From assembly GCA_011032825.1 (NCBI GenBank), contig JAADJZ010000017.1, positions 620,001-684,000 on the forward strand: DNA of 64,000 bases. Reading direction: 5' to 3'. Origin of the DNA: Massariosphaeria phaeospora. Its lineage: Eukaryota; Ascomycota; Dothideomycetes; Pleosporales. The position numbers and the translations under genes were made by a program. Below the pieces are notes generated by a model. The model worked only from the letters and a program-made list of their open reading frames with translations. It did no database searches and had not been told where the DNA came from. Numbering within the stretch: the stretch's first letter is position 1; each line of letters opens with the position of its first letter. Shown here piece by piece: positions 1 to 11,245 of this stretch.

Positions 1-2425
1 TTTCGGACTTCTGGCTTTCCTTGCACTCTACAGTTTACGATACGGCCTCCCTTTTCCAACATACCAGCATCCCCCATTGCACCATCAACTTGCCGGACCC
101 GGACTCGGACATTCCTCTTATCGACGGTCCTCTTCCCTGGCTAGTTTTTTTACGAATCAACGACTCGAGTAGGACTTGCTAGGCTTTCATTGCGGCCTTT
201 CTATTGCGGCCTTTTTTCTTTCATCTCCTATCTAGACTACTCCATCGGCGAAACCAAGGTTTTACCTCCTCTATCTGGATCACTCAATCGGCGCAACATG
301 GCTTCTCCCTCTAGTGGAAGTCATCGGCTGGTTGGACTCGGTCTGCAATTATCTGGCACTTTTTACTTTTCCTCGACACATTGAACTCTACCTACTCTGA
401 CGGAGTCTTTATGAGGGATTTAACTCGGGAATCGGTCTTATACAGCTCAACTCAACTCAGCTCAGCTCGCGTCCATCGGGTGGGCTCTTTATTTCCCTTT
501 TTCTTTTCTTTTCTTTTTGCGGGTTTTACGGGTCTTTATTGCATGCAATTGCAACTACGGGATATGGGGACTTTTTTCTCGTCTCTTCATGATTGATTGA
601 ATGGTTTGGTTTGGTTTGGTACGTTACGCAGGACATCACATCAGAGCGTCTACTTCTTGGTTTGGAGAATAGGCCTCGTTTCAATGGATGGATGATTATT
701 GGTGCGGCCAACCAACCTACCTACGGGATATGATTGACTGATTGAGGGATTGATTGAACGATTGATTGATTAAATGGTTGGTATGCAGGAGGATATCAGA
801 GGCTGATGCTCGGTGAGGAGATAGGCTTCAATTGATTCTTGGTACTGCCACTTGCGTGTGTGTGTTTGGATGTGTGATTCAAATGCCAATGCTCCGTTCC
901 GACTTCCCCTCTACCCTGCACCCTCTTCCAGTCCCACCGACCGAACAGTGAACACACACCCACACACTCGCTCGCTCACTTACTTCCCCGAGCCCTCGAT
1001 CACTCGCCTGACGTTGACGTCTGTCCCACACACAGACGCCTCGACATCATGTTCTAGGATGCCCGAACACATGCATGTGCATGGCCAGACACTACGGTGC
1101 CGGGTCTAGCACAATTCACGTATCGTCCATGTATCTAGCATCACGTCACGGCACGGCACGACGTCGGCGTCGGCGTCCGCTGGCGGGTGGAGATTGAGGC
1201 CAAAGGGCTGGGCTGGGCTGGACTGTATACATGGAAATATATATACAGACAGAGAGAGAGAGAACATGTGTAGTCTGTCTCCCCGTCCCTCACAAGCTTG
1301 AAGCTCGCGTAAGTAATTACGTAGCCTATAGGCGAAGAGAGCAAGCTAAGCTGAAGCGTTCTTCAACTTGATTGATTGAGGGACTGTTAATTCATATTCG
1401 TGGGAGCTTAGCTAGCTTAGCTTGGTTTTACGGCACGGAAGGAAAGAAATAGGGTAGATAGGTAGCTGAGCTGAGCTGGATGGGGCGAAAGGATGTAGAG
1501 GGGGGATAAATACACACGATACGCTGAGCTGGGATGAGCAGGGGGAGAAACCAGAAGTGTGTACATACACATACATACACCAAAACCCTCACCACCTACC
1601 CCCGCCGGCCAAACGTCCATCTACGACTTCGTGCCTACAGCCTACAATCTACGCCTCAACCTCACACTCCCCTAACCTCCTCCTCCATGGCCACCAGCTC
1701 ACCTTCCTCACAGCCTCAGGCTTCGGCTTCAGCTTCGGCGCCAGTTCAGTTCAGTTCAGTTCAGCTTAGAGCGTCGTCCACTCCGCCAACCTCACATCCA
1801 CTCGCATCGCGCATGGCCGACTGACTGACTGCAACCACCACCGCCACCGCGCTGAACTCCCCCCGTGTCTACCAGCCGAACACAAGCCCAACCAGCTACA
1901 TCAATACAGCCCGCCAGCCCGCCAGCCCGCCAGCCAGTTATAGGCTCTTTCGTCTCGCCTCGCCCAACCACCGCACGCACCAAAAGGCCTCGCTGCCCGC
2001 AGGGCGTCAATGCGCCAGACGGACGAGGCGGTACTAACCGACACGAAGCATAACCGTACATTGCGGATGGGTGCCCGTTCTGGGTGTTGCGGCAACCAAA
2101 CCAAGAACCAGCTATTCAGTGCGGACGGAGGCGCTGAGGGCTGCGCCGGAGCCTTGGGGATAGTGCAGTGCTGGGTTTGAGCAGCGAGGCGAGCGGGTTG
2201 GTGATGCTGCGCAGTGGGTGGGTTCGCGCTGGAGAAGGAGGGGCAGGAGTTGAGTGGGATACCTGTTGAGTGTGCTGCATCGATCGGGGAAGGAACGATA
2301 CTTCAGGAGTGGCCTCGTAGAATTGTATGTATGTTTCAAAAGGGTATCTCGCTATCCATATTCTCACCCTTCCCATTACTTCGCCTTCTCCTTCTCCTGT
2401 ACTTCCCCTCTACATCCCTCGCCTC
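1..2425. other. Left-edge region with no supported gene
   Basis: I see no frame here with recognisable protein motifs. The DNA is rich in short simple repeats: GATTGATTGA-type repeats around 590-775, AGCTCAACTCAGCTCAG-type repeats near 440-470 and 1440-1480, and a CAGTT repeat at 1742-1765. Pyrimidine-rich stretches at 1-200 could be untranslated sequence of a gene beyond the left edge, but nothing proves it. The last part, to 2425, should hold the MON1 3' untranslated region, because MON1 ends at 2426 on the minus strand. Confidence 0.5.
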
Positions 2426-4810
2426 TTAGAAAACCGCGCCCCCAATAATAAACACCCTCTCTTCCTCCCTGCGCACCCACTGAATAACCTTATTCGCCGC
2501 CTGCGCAAGCGCCGTCCTCGACGTCGTCGCCGGCGCCACGCAGTACAACTCAAACAGCGGCGTCAGCCACGCGAGGCTGATATTCGTCGTCGACGTCTCG
2601 TGCAGGATCTTCAGACTCGTGGGTTTGTTGTGCAGACGGGCGTGCAGCTTGCCATAGAGATCGAGTAGCCTAGACACAACACATATCAGCCGCAATCCAA
2701 CCCAAGCCAAGCCACACACAATGGACCAATACATCCATGCATGTCCTTAGGGTGGGAAAGAAGGCGACTCACCTCCTCCGCTCAATGCCCGCCGTGAACC
2801 CCGGGTCCCAGCTCGGCATCGTAAACTGCACGTTGCCTCGTGATTTGTACAGGAAATGCCTGATCGGACTTCCTGGCACCACATCCGTGCACTTGGGCCG
2901 CCCCGCCCTCACCGCCGCTCTTATCAAATCAATACTCCCGTTTCGCTGCAATTGCTGTATAATGATTGTCAGCATTCGTGTCTGTTAGTCAATCTAGCCA
3001 GGGTTACACGACTCGACGGACGACGGCGCGGAGCATCGGGGAGAGCGGGGAAATTCCGGAATTAGCGAGAAGCCGAAACCCGACAACAGCAGGACTGCAA
3101 GCTCGACTTTGGAAAGGAGGCCAATGAAGTTTTGGAGTCCGCGAAGGATTCAAAGGGGTGTGTTTAGTTGAGGGGGATTGGGGAATCGGGTTACGGCAGA
3201 AAATTAGCAACAGAAGGGTACGTACCTCGACCAGGTTGTCCCTCATTCCCCGCAGTTCAAAGAATCCTTCTTTATTAGCGCTAATGAGTAGGATCGCTAC
3301 CTCGTCGCCGTCGCCTTCCCTGCTCTTAGGTCGCTCCTGGATTGGTTCTGTTGGGCGCTCTAGATCCAGGAAGCTGACGTACATGTACAAGTAGCCGGTA
3401 TTGTTGAACCCTGGCAGACAGAGCGGAATCCAGTTCTCCCCGCCCCCGGCTTTGACAGAACCGGCTTCGAACAGCATATTGAAGATCAGGTGCAGGTCTC
3501 CAGGATGGAGCGAGTGTTTCTTAGGTCGGACGACTGAAACTAGTTTCCCGGATGCCACGATGAGCCCGTAAAGGAGATTCTCGGAACGAGTCTTCAGAAG
3601 CGTGCTATTTATGACCTGACGCTGGGTCTTTCGGAGCTTGAGACATTCGAGAGCTGACAGCAGTGTTGAAGGGGAGCCGCGCGTGAAGCCGTCTGCAAGT
3701 GCTGAAAGAAGCGTCTCAGTGCCTTGGAGTGGACGGCGTAAGTCGTAGTTGGCTCGTGCTGCGAACATTCGCTCCATGCTTGGTAGAGTCAGAGTGGACA
3801 GGATCTGCATGTACAGTGCGTCCAACTGTGACCGGAGCTGGGCATCGCTCTCTGGCAGACGGGTTATGGCGACCAGGTTCAGCGGCCCTTTGGACATGAC
3901 CACAAATCGGACGTCGCCCGCGGTGAAGCCACGGAGGGTGTCGTTCGTTGATTGGTAGAAGGCAATGATGGTCTGCACAACGCCTATGTAATTGCTGATG
4001 AGCTGGTCGTCACCGTGGCGACTGTATATTGGCTTCCCGGCACTCGAGAGAACGAGGAAATGCTTGAGCTTCGCGCGCCAATGGATCATGACAGATTCTA
4101 TTTACCATATCAGCAATCGCTCCCTCTAGATACAACGACATGGCCTGACCTTCGTTTGATCCATTGGCCTCCATATCCTCAATCTCATCGAACTCGCCCT
4201 CGAACGCATCCTCGAAGTCTGAGTCCGGGGCGAACAGGCTCGCCGGATCCTTGCTACCGAAACGATGTCCTAGGGCCAGCAGGAGCGACGTCTCATGGTC
4301 TCCAGCTGCGTCGCCCAAGATACTAGCTGCGTCGAGACCTGCATCTATTGTGGGTGCAAAGCTGCGCACACTGGCACTGTCTTCTACATCGCTGTCCTTG
4401 CGACTTCTGTTCAAGCCTATGAAGTTCCGCGCGTGTGACGTGCTGGACCCGGGCGATTCTCCCTTCGACTGGTCGCTGTAGGTTTGCGTGTCTGACAAGG
4501 TCAGTTGTGTGGTCGCTTTCGACACAAGCTGTGGTCGTGTGGGTGTTGTCGAGTGCGATGTCGAAGGCCGCGAGTCGAGAAAGCTCTTGTTTCTCGGTCG
4601 CGGTGGGAGCGGCGGCGGTGTTCCTTCGCGCGAGGTTGAAGACACGCCACTGGCGGAGGTCCGTGGCGACGTGCTCTGTATTACATTAATGGTAGGGTTG
4701 GCAAAGTCCTGCTGCTCGACATGGTCGCTCTTCTGGGGCGTGGAAGAGCTGGATGAGCTGCTTTTCGTTGGCGGGGCAGCTGGGCCCTCAGCGTTCCCGG
4801 TGTCGGCCAT
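2426..4810 (-). CDS. MON1: Vacuolar fusion protein Mon1
   Basis: Mon1 partners Ccz1 as the guanine-nucleotide exchange factor that loads Rab7/Ypt7 on late endosomes, autophagosomes and vacuoles (family knowledge). My model has four exons: 4810-4150, 4097-3226, 2954-2773 and 2669-2426, giving 652 residues, a normal length for fungal Mon1. Frames join cleanly; the first intron uses GTCAGG..TAG and the others GTACGT, GTGAGT and CAG/TAG sites. The N-terminal ~220 residues are Ser/Pro-rich and disordered. Exon 2 opens with the first longin domain, including [19 protein letters not shown], the family hallmark. Longin-type blocks follow, and the protein ends [11 protein letters not shown] chose the ATG at 4810 (MADTGN..). 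An in-frame ATG at 4945 would add 45 residues but lies inside a dispersed repeat (4869-4946), so I disfavour it. Confidence 0.93.
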
Positions 4811-4868
4811 CAAGGCGGCGGTGATTTGGCAGCATGAGCGCTGTTCAGGTACAAAGGGATGCTTCCCT

Positions 4869-4946
4869 CGGGCGTGGTGCAATGAATTGCAGCATTGGGA
4901 GCGTAGCTTGACTTGACTTGGGGCCGCTCGTCGTGGCCATCTCATG
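4869..4946 (+). repeat. Dispersed repeat, copy 1 (upstream of MON1)
   Basis: This 78-bp stretch, 59-136 bp upstream of the MON1 start, matches 27007-27079 in inverted orientation. By eye 68 of 73 aligned bases agree. All five substitutions are transitions, and copy 1 has an extra 5-bp GACTT unit. Similarity stops sharply on the left (before CGGGCGTGG) and fades on the right (after CTCATG). It may be part of an unknown element or a copied piece of MON1 promoter. Confidence 0.8.
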
Positions 4947-5162
4947 AAGTGCAATTGCGTCAGGGCAGCTCGGGCCGCCGACGTGCATCAGCCAATCAGA
5001 ACCACGCAAACCTACCTACAAGCGACACCAATATCAAACGTTCAACCATAGATTGTGCCAGTTAATCCTCAAGTAACATGTAATGTCTGCTAGGCATCCT
5101 TACGTCGCTGAGACGCCAATAGAATACCTCTCAAGTTGTGATGAATATCCCGTATACCCGCC

Positions 5163-6511
5163 TTATTCCGTCTGGGGTAGAATTTTGTTCTCTCTCAGCT
5201 CCCCAAACACGCCCTCCAAACTCTCCCACGTATCCACATACCCAGTCCACCCCAGCTTCCTCGCCTTACTCATGCTCTGGACAAGGTTGTAGCGCCGACC
5301 AAGTACAAAGCCCAGGAACTGCCATGTCGCCTTGTCAAAAGCATCATGCTGCAAGCCCTCGCGATCTGCCACCTTCGACCATGCCGCCTTCACATCATCC
5401 CTCTGGCTCCACTTGACCAAGTCGATGTACTGTTCGACTTTGGCCTGGGCCGTGATGGGGTGGTTGACGAGGCCATGCTCCGATGCCTGGGCTGAGATAG
5501 GAGGCTTATCGGCAAGAGACACAGAGCTGCTCTGAGAGCTGGAATCCGCACCTCCGAGACCCAAGTATGAAGCAAATTTCGAAGTTACGCCCGCATTTGC
5601 AGCCGACTTCTCGTCCGCACCGGGCTGCGCACCGGCAAACTGATCGGGTTTGACCTTCATTCCAAAGTAGGACGCGACGCGGGGCCACATATTCTGCCAG
5701 CTTTCGGTGTCTCCGTTGACCACGTTGAAGGCTTCGTTCGCAGCTCGCGGGTCTAAAGCTGCCCAAGCGCAGAACTGCGCGTGGAGCTTGGAGTTCGTGA
5801 AGCTGTCGAACATAGTGTAGAAATCCGGGCTTCCCGGGAATACAAGGTCTTGCCCGAGTTCCTTGGAGACGACAGCATAGATTCCGAGAGTGATGGACAA
5901 ATTCATGAAATTGCCAACAGCAAACCCAATGACATCGTTCGGATACGTGACGACCCATTCCGTGTTGTGTTGTTTGCAGAACGCGTGTAGGATGTTCTGC
6001 TGGTTGTAGTAGAAATTCGGTGGCCACTCAGAACCAGTCAACCAAGGGTCATCCTCCAGCATTGGATTCTTCGGCGTCCCGAGGTGAACCCCGTACTGCT
6101 TCGCTCCGGTTACGAGAACAATCCGTTTGACATCCTGGACAGCACCAGTTTTGGCGAGTGCCTCGAGGAAATTCGACAACAATGCACCGTTAACATCCCA
6201 GTTCTCCTGCTCGGAATCTTTCTGCATGTATGCAGCAAAGAAGACATAGTCGCCGCGTACGTTCTTCAAATCTTCGGCCATTTCGTCTGCCGAGGACAGG
6301 AGATCGATGTGGTGGTGGATGACATTGGACGCGTATTCTTCCTTCTTGCTGCGGGACAAGGCGTGGATCGTGGGCCATTGTTGCGCGTGTCGTGAAAGCT
6401 CGAGCACGATTTCGCGACCGAGGATGCCTGTATGATGTTAGACAAATAGTAGGGACGCTTGGGAGGGTTCTTCTAGTTACCTGTGGCACCAGCGACAATT
6501 GCAGAAGGCAT
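5163..6511 (-). CDS. PRISE/SirQ-like NAD(P)-dependent short-chain reductase
   Basis: This is an extended short-chain dehydrogenase of the PRISE group (progesterone 5-beta-reductase/iridoid synthase-like). Fungal relatives are called SirQ-like epimerase/dehydratase. The natural substrate is unknown. Exons 6511-6481 and 6427-5163 give 431 residues; the intron (GTAACT..ACAG) splits the Rossmann motif, so the first 10 codons lie in exon 1. Visible features are the nucleotide-binding GATGILG (residues 8-14), the active-site block VLVTGAKQYGVHLG with its Lys near 120, FYYNQQ with the catalytic Tyr near 151, VVTYPNDVIG, and FNVVNGDTESWQNMW. A low-complexity insert of about 60 residues after ~300 (GAQPGADEK.. 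to ..SVSLADKP) is longer than I expect for the family. It lies 352 bp upstream of MON1 on the same strand; no functional link is evident. Confidence 0.88.
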
Positions 6512-7114
6512 CTGGGCGACTGATGGAGATACGGTTGAGGTATTGGAGGTAATGGACTGAGACGCAGTAAAGGTCGAAAGCGTTGAGCGTGTTTAGCCAC
6601 ACGGCTGAGGTTGTAGGTGGGTAGTATGGATGGTATGAGAACCCGTGACGTCAAAGGTTTCCGCATACTGACGTTATCCACGTACTTCCCCGCCACGGCT
6701 CTACCTAGGTACCTGTGAACCTGGCTTTGGAGCTACGCCTAAGGCTTGCGTTTGAAAAATACTAGCTCCTTTGACTTGCGACCGGGCAAGTTTCAATACG
6801 GACCGCTGTATCTTACACCATGTATACCCATCTAGAGTAAGTAAGTAGGGATACTTTAGCTGTTGCTTGAGCTGTTCATATTCCTCTGGATACCAACACC
6901 AAACTTAAACCCGGACCCAAAGTATATCCAAACTGCGGGTTCGTACAGGGTATATCATCATGTCTGGTATCCACTCCCCATGCTGCTTGCTTGGGACACC
7001 TCCACTGGTCGTTTCCTACAAGAGCCGATGTGGTCGGCTACCGGACTCGGTGCATTACCACATGCCTGTGTTCCACTGTGTCCATTGCGTCTGGGGCTGG
7101 TCATGGTATTTCCG
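6512..7114. other. Intergenic, no gene seen
   Basis: This holds the promoter of the PRISE-like gene and the 3' flank of the Mrx7-like gene, both on the minus strand. I found no other coding signal. Confidence 0.5.
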
Positions 7115-7441
7115 CTATTGTTTTGGCGGTCGTTTCTGCCAGGTGAGGTCTCGAAACTGGCCCTTGAGTTCGTCTTTAAAGTGGTCCAAGGTTGAGGGTC
7201 CGGTTCCTGTTCCACACAATCAGCACGTGTTTCCGTTTGCTTCCAACAGTCTAACATACTCCCACCGCCGTTTTCAGCGTCCATAGGTGGAAGCCTATTG
7301 ATCTTGCGGTACGCTTTGTGGACGGCGCGATTGAAGCCAGGGCTCCTGAGGAGCTGCGTAACTGATGTCAGTGACGGCAAAGAGAGGACACGTCTTCAAC
7401 AGTGGCATGAGCGCACCTTGGTGACGGCCCAGGCCTAACAT
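7115..7441 (-). CDS. Mrx7-like small mitochondrial protein
   Basis: This three-exon micro-gene encodes 72 residues: 7441-7417, 7361-7260 and 7206-7115. Intron 1 (GTGCGC..CTGACATCAG) and intron 2 (GTATGT..GGAACAG, with GCTGAT upstream) have good signals and all phases agree (1 and 1). The product has LLRSPGFNRAVHKAYRKIN near the N-terminus and LDHFKDELKGQFRDLTW near the C-terminus. That arrangement resembles the fungal Mrx7 family, components of the mitochondrial MIOREX assemblies around the mitoribosome, as I remember it. No single frame is open across the gene, so a simple ORF scan would miss it. The assignment is from memory of the motif pair; the first exon (8 codons) is the least certain part. 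Confidence 0.6.
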
Positions 7442-8487
7442 GGATAAACGTCAGCGTGGTCTTCACGGCGGCCGGCGAGCGGAGAGACGGACCTCGAGCA
7501 AAGCAAGCCAGGCCATCACGGCACGGTGAACATGTATAACGATAACGCGGCCACGTGACGGCGAGCTCGCGCAGTGCAGTGCAGTGTCACAGCCTGTCGG
7601 TGTCGGTATCGGTGTCGGTAACGGTGGTTCAGTGCTGGGTGGCGGGCCGTGGGTGAGGAGTGATGGCGGGACAGGTGACAGGCGGCAAGCGAGCACCGCG
7701 GGAGTGTCGCTTTGTTCCCTCACGCCGCCGCATTTCACCGCCGCACCCTTTCTTCGAAGTTCACCCCCTGCACCTGTATATAACACAACCACATGCTCTC
7801 TCCTCATTTCTTGCTGTTATCCTCTTACTCATACTCGTCTTAGCGCTCTTTTGTCTACCTGTACAAACCCTTCGAGCAATCCCCCGGCACGAGTCGCCAC
7901 GGCCTCAATCGATTGCGTGCAGCGGTTCCTTGTGACGCGAACCGTCCGAGCCCAGTGCCTGGACCTGGACAAGACTGCAGACAGCTGGCGGGGCAGTCGA
8001 TACGTTTGAAGCCTCAGACCAGCGCGCCCGCGCTCGACGCCTGGCCGCCAATTGCGCACCGGAGAACAAGCCGCGAGCAAACGCACACCGGGTGCCGCCA
8101 CCAAACGCCGTTTCACAAGGCGCACACAGCCTGCACGAGCGCCCTCGACGTCCACGGCTGCTTGCTTGGACACCGGCCGCCAAACAGAACGTGTACATAA
8201 CTGGCGTGGCTCGCGCCCAGACAAGCCCGAGCTGCACACGTCCACGGCGCGTCCCCGACGTGAATCGCTGCCTGTCGTTTGCAGGCCCGCGACGCCACTT
8301 CACCCCCCCTCCGGTCCCGCCCCAGCACGTCACCATTCCACCCAAACAGTCCCTCGTCCCTCCGCTCCCCAAACCGACACAAACACCCGCCACCAGCAGG
8401 AACTCGTTCTCGCTGCGGAAACTCCGAGCCGCCATCCGGCGCAAGGCCAAAGCCCAGGCCGGCCTCGCGGCTAACATAACGGAGACC
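7442..8487. other. 5' region of the tyrosine phosphatase gene
   Basis: About 1 kb lies between the Mrx7-like start (minus) and the phosphatase start (plus). It is GC-rich with pyrimidine-rich tracts near 7780-7860. The phosphatase frame stays open upstream to about 8092 but offers no ATG before 8488, so this is probably a long leader and promoter shared by two divergent genes. Confidence 0.45.
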
Positions 8488-9963
8488 ATGTCGTCTGTGC
8501 CGCTGGCTGTCCCGCCGTCGCCCTCGTCCTCGAAGCGCTCACGGAGCAAAGACAGCTCCCACTCGGCCGCCCCGTCATCAGCCAACACACCCGCCGCGAA
8601 CACCTCCTTCCTCACCCCCTTCGCAAGCGCTCCAAGCCTGGTCATACCTCCCCGCTCACAGACGCCGTCGATAGTCGAGCCGTCGCCGCAGGATCTCACT
8701 CCATACCCTGCGTTTCTGCGTCTGAATAAACCAGGCAGGTACACTCGTCCCAGGATAGACTACTTGACACGACGGCTGACTGTATACCTAGATCTCCATA
8801 GCAGGTTTATCGATCTCGAGTGGGAGCAACGGAAAAGGCTCGTGCAGACTGCGCAGACATCCGACTCGGACCCGCCGTCGCAATGGGCAAGATGTAGCGG
8901 AGAGGCCGTTGCGGTCCGTAACAGATACGCGAATGTTGACCCCTACCAGAGCAACCGCGTCAAGCTCAGTGTTCCCGAAGGCCAGAGTGACTACATCAAC
9001 GCATCACCGATCGTGTTAGAGTCGACCAAGTCCAAGACCATCTTAAAGTACATTGCTACTCAGGTATGTACTTCTACGAGCCAACTGCAAACCGTCATAG
9101 CTGACTCTTGTGTGCATCAGGGCCCTAAATCCGACAGCTTCTCCCACGTCTGGCGCATGATTTGGAGCGAAACAACCTCCCCCGCGGTTATCGTTATGCT
9201 CACCCAGACGCACGAGTCTGGCCGCGAGAAATGCTTCCAGTATTACCCTCAATCTCCATCCGCGCCCGACCTCAAGATCAATGCCCAAGATGAATTCGAA
9301 GACGGCCTGATGCATAACCTATCACTCACATCTCTCACTGACAGCGATGAGACTAGGGCACAGATCCGAGAATTAGACATGACAAGCGACGACGGCACCC
9401 AGACCAAGAAGATCTGGCACCTCTTGTTCGGCGGCTGGCCCGATTTTCTGGTCCCAGAGGGCGCCGACCGGGAGGCTCTTCTAAAGCTGGTACAGATGTC
9501 GCGCGACAAGAATGCCGACAACTCGACGAACCCCCGCATCGTACACTGTAGCGCTGGCGTTGGCCGCAGCGGCACCTTCATCGCGCTCGACTGGCTGCTA
9601 CAGGAGTTAGAAGAAGGCTCCCTGGACGATATCAGCGACGACCAGGACCCCGTTTTCGACGTCGTCGGCAAGCTACGCTACCAGCGCATGATGATGGTCC
9701 AAGGCGAAGCGCAATACTCCTTCATCTACGACGTCGTCCGCGAGCAATGGCGCGAGCGTTGGGTCAGCCATCATGCGGAAGAGGCAGAGCGACTCGGTGT
9801 GCATACCAGCAACGTACAGACTGGCACGGGAGAGCCCAAGCACAAGAAACAGAAACCGAGCGATGTGAGTGCGCAGAACGTAGAGGAAGATGAGGACGAG
9901 CGAGCCCAGCTCCAGGCTGTGCTCATGGACTCGGAAGTCGAGTTCGACAAAGGCAAGGTGTAA
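8488..9963 (+). CDS. Classical protein tyrosine phosphatase
   Basis: This non-receptor protein tyrosine phosphatase hydrolyses phosphotyrosine by a Cys-phosphate intermediate. Fungal relatives act on MAP kinases or cyclin-dependent kinases; the substrate here cannot be told. The start is the first in-frame ATG (MSSVPLAV). The model joins 8488-9063 and 9121-9963, giving 472 residues. Motifs in order are RNRYANVDPYQSNRVKL (pTyr loop), SDYINAS, WPDFL (mobile loop Asp, near residue 299), the P-loop VHCSAGVGRSGTF (nucleophile Cys near 335, Arg near 341), and MMVQGEAQYSFIYDVV (Q loop). The N-terminal ~80 residues are Ser/Pro-rich; the C-terminus is charged and basic/acidic. The intron at 9064-9120 (GTATGT..GCTGAC..CATCAG) is 57 nt long, keeps frame and has no stop, so an unspliced reading is also open. 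Confidence 0.9.
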   Translation: MSSVPLAVPPSPSSSKRSRSKDSSHSAAPSSANTPAANTSFLTPFASAPSLVIPPRSQTPSIVEPSPQDLTPYPAFLRLNKPGRYTRPRIDYLTRRLTVYLDLHSRFIDLEWEQRKRLVQTAQTSDSDPPSQWARCSGEAVAVRNRYANVDPYQSNRVKLSVPEGQSDYINASPIVLESTKSKTILKYIATQVCTSTSQLQTVIADSCVHQGPKSDSFSHVWRMIWSETTSPAVIVMLTQTHESGREKCFQYYPQSPSAPDLKINAQDEFEDGLMHNLSLTSLTDSDETRAQIRELDMTSDDGTQTKKIWHLLFGGWPDFLVPEGADREALLKLVQMSRDKNADNSTNPRIVHCSAGVGRSGTFIALDWLLQELEEGSLDDISDDQDPVFDVVGKLRYQRMMMVQGEAQYSFIYDVVREQWRERWVSHHAEEAERLGVHTSNVQTGTGEPKHKKQKPSDVSAQNVEEDEDERAQLQAVLMDSEVEFDKGKV

Positions 9964-10803
9964 TTGACGCTTCTTCTAGACTTTCTTCGGTCTTTTCTCG
10001 CGCTTCAGACATCGTACCGGGTCGCGTCACGCAAGCCTTTCAAATCTCGACGGCGCGGTCGATGAGCCGGACGCGTCTTTGTCAAGGGCTTCGTCTTCGT
10101 CGTTCGATCAGGTGCTGCTCGTTGCGGGTTTGAGATCTCTGGGTGTTTCGCTCGCCGCGTTTCACTACTTCAATTCCCCATTCTAAATCCTGTCGATAAT
10201 TCCTCGAGGTCTTGGTTTGGTTTCTCTCTGTGCGGATTTACTTGGGCTTCGGCCTTGGGCCTTGTTCTGGTACGGTTGATATCCTACATGGTTTGATTCG
10301 ATTCAGTTTGATTTTTGATCCGATTTGACACTTGGATTTGCGGACTGGACTGGACTTGACTTGACTAAACTGGGTCTGGGCAAAGGCAAACAGGAACGCA
10401 GATCTGGATATACCAACGTGTTTTTCTCTCTCTGGTCTGGTGCTTTCGCACTCCTTTAAGTCGTGTTTGTCTATGAGATGACCTATTGGATTATTCTCTG
10501 GTCTTTGACACAGGCATATGATACCTACGTGTCGATCCAATCAATGTTTTGCCTCTGTCTATCTGACTCGCTCGCTCACTCACTTACGTCCTCATTCCCT
10601 CTTCTCCATGCGTAGGTTATCGACACTTGACTCGCTCACAATTCTCGTTCTTCTCTTCCACCTATCTATTCCTCCTGCGTGTCATGATCCGCTTTTCCTC
10701 CCGAAGCATAAATATACTGCATGATGGTTGTTCTTTGAAAATATACACGCGTTCTTTCATGGCTTTGGCGTTCTCACTATGGAACCGCATGGACGAATCG
10801 AGC

Positions 10804-10844
10804 TGGAATTGGAATTGGGATTGGGATTGGAATTGGAATTGGAA
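10804..10844. repeat. GGAATT/GGGATT hexamer tract
   Basis: This is an imperfect hexamer repeat in non-coding DNA. In two frames it would spell Glu-Leu/Gly-Leu or Trp-Asn/Trp-Asp repeats, which is why spurious open frames appear here. Confidence 0.8.
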
Positions 10845-11190
10845 ATCTGGCTGTATGCTATCTTGGTCGCGTCAACACCTGTCTTGCGTATCTATCTATG
10901 TATTTCGAGTATCTAGCTAACTAACCACACAGCAAGTATTTCCAAACACGGCTACATATCTCCGGGAGCCTTCCCAGGTACAGATAGATATCCACGGTCC
11001 GCATAGTAAGTAAGCCAACAGTATTTGTAGCAAACCAGACCACAACACCACAACCACGCGATCGACGCGAAGAGTTGCCAACGTGCATGGATTGGATATC
11101 TCGCATTTCTTGATTCCAGCTACATACATACACTGCACCACCTACCTACCTACCTACCTACACAACTAGACAGCTGTTATCAGACACAAC

Positions 11191-11245
11191 AGCTCAGTTC
11201 AGTTCAGTTCAGTTCAGCTCAGCTCAGCTCAGCTCAGTTCAGTTC
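11191..11245. repeat. CAGTT/CAGCT pentamer array
   Basis: A run of about eleven 5-bp units alternates blocks of CAGTT and CAGCT. The same pentamer occurs at 1742-1765, so the motif is a recurring microsatellite of this genome. Confidence 0.85.
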
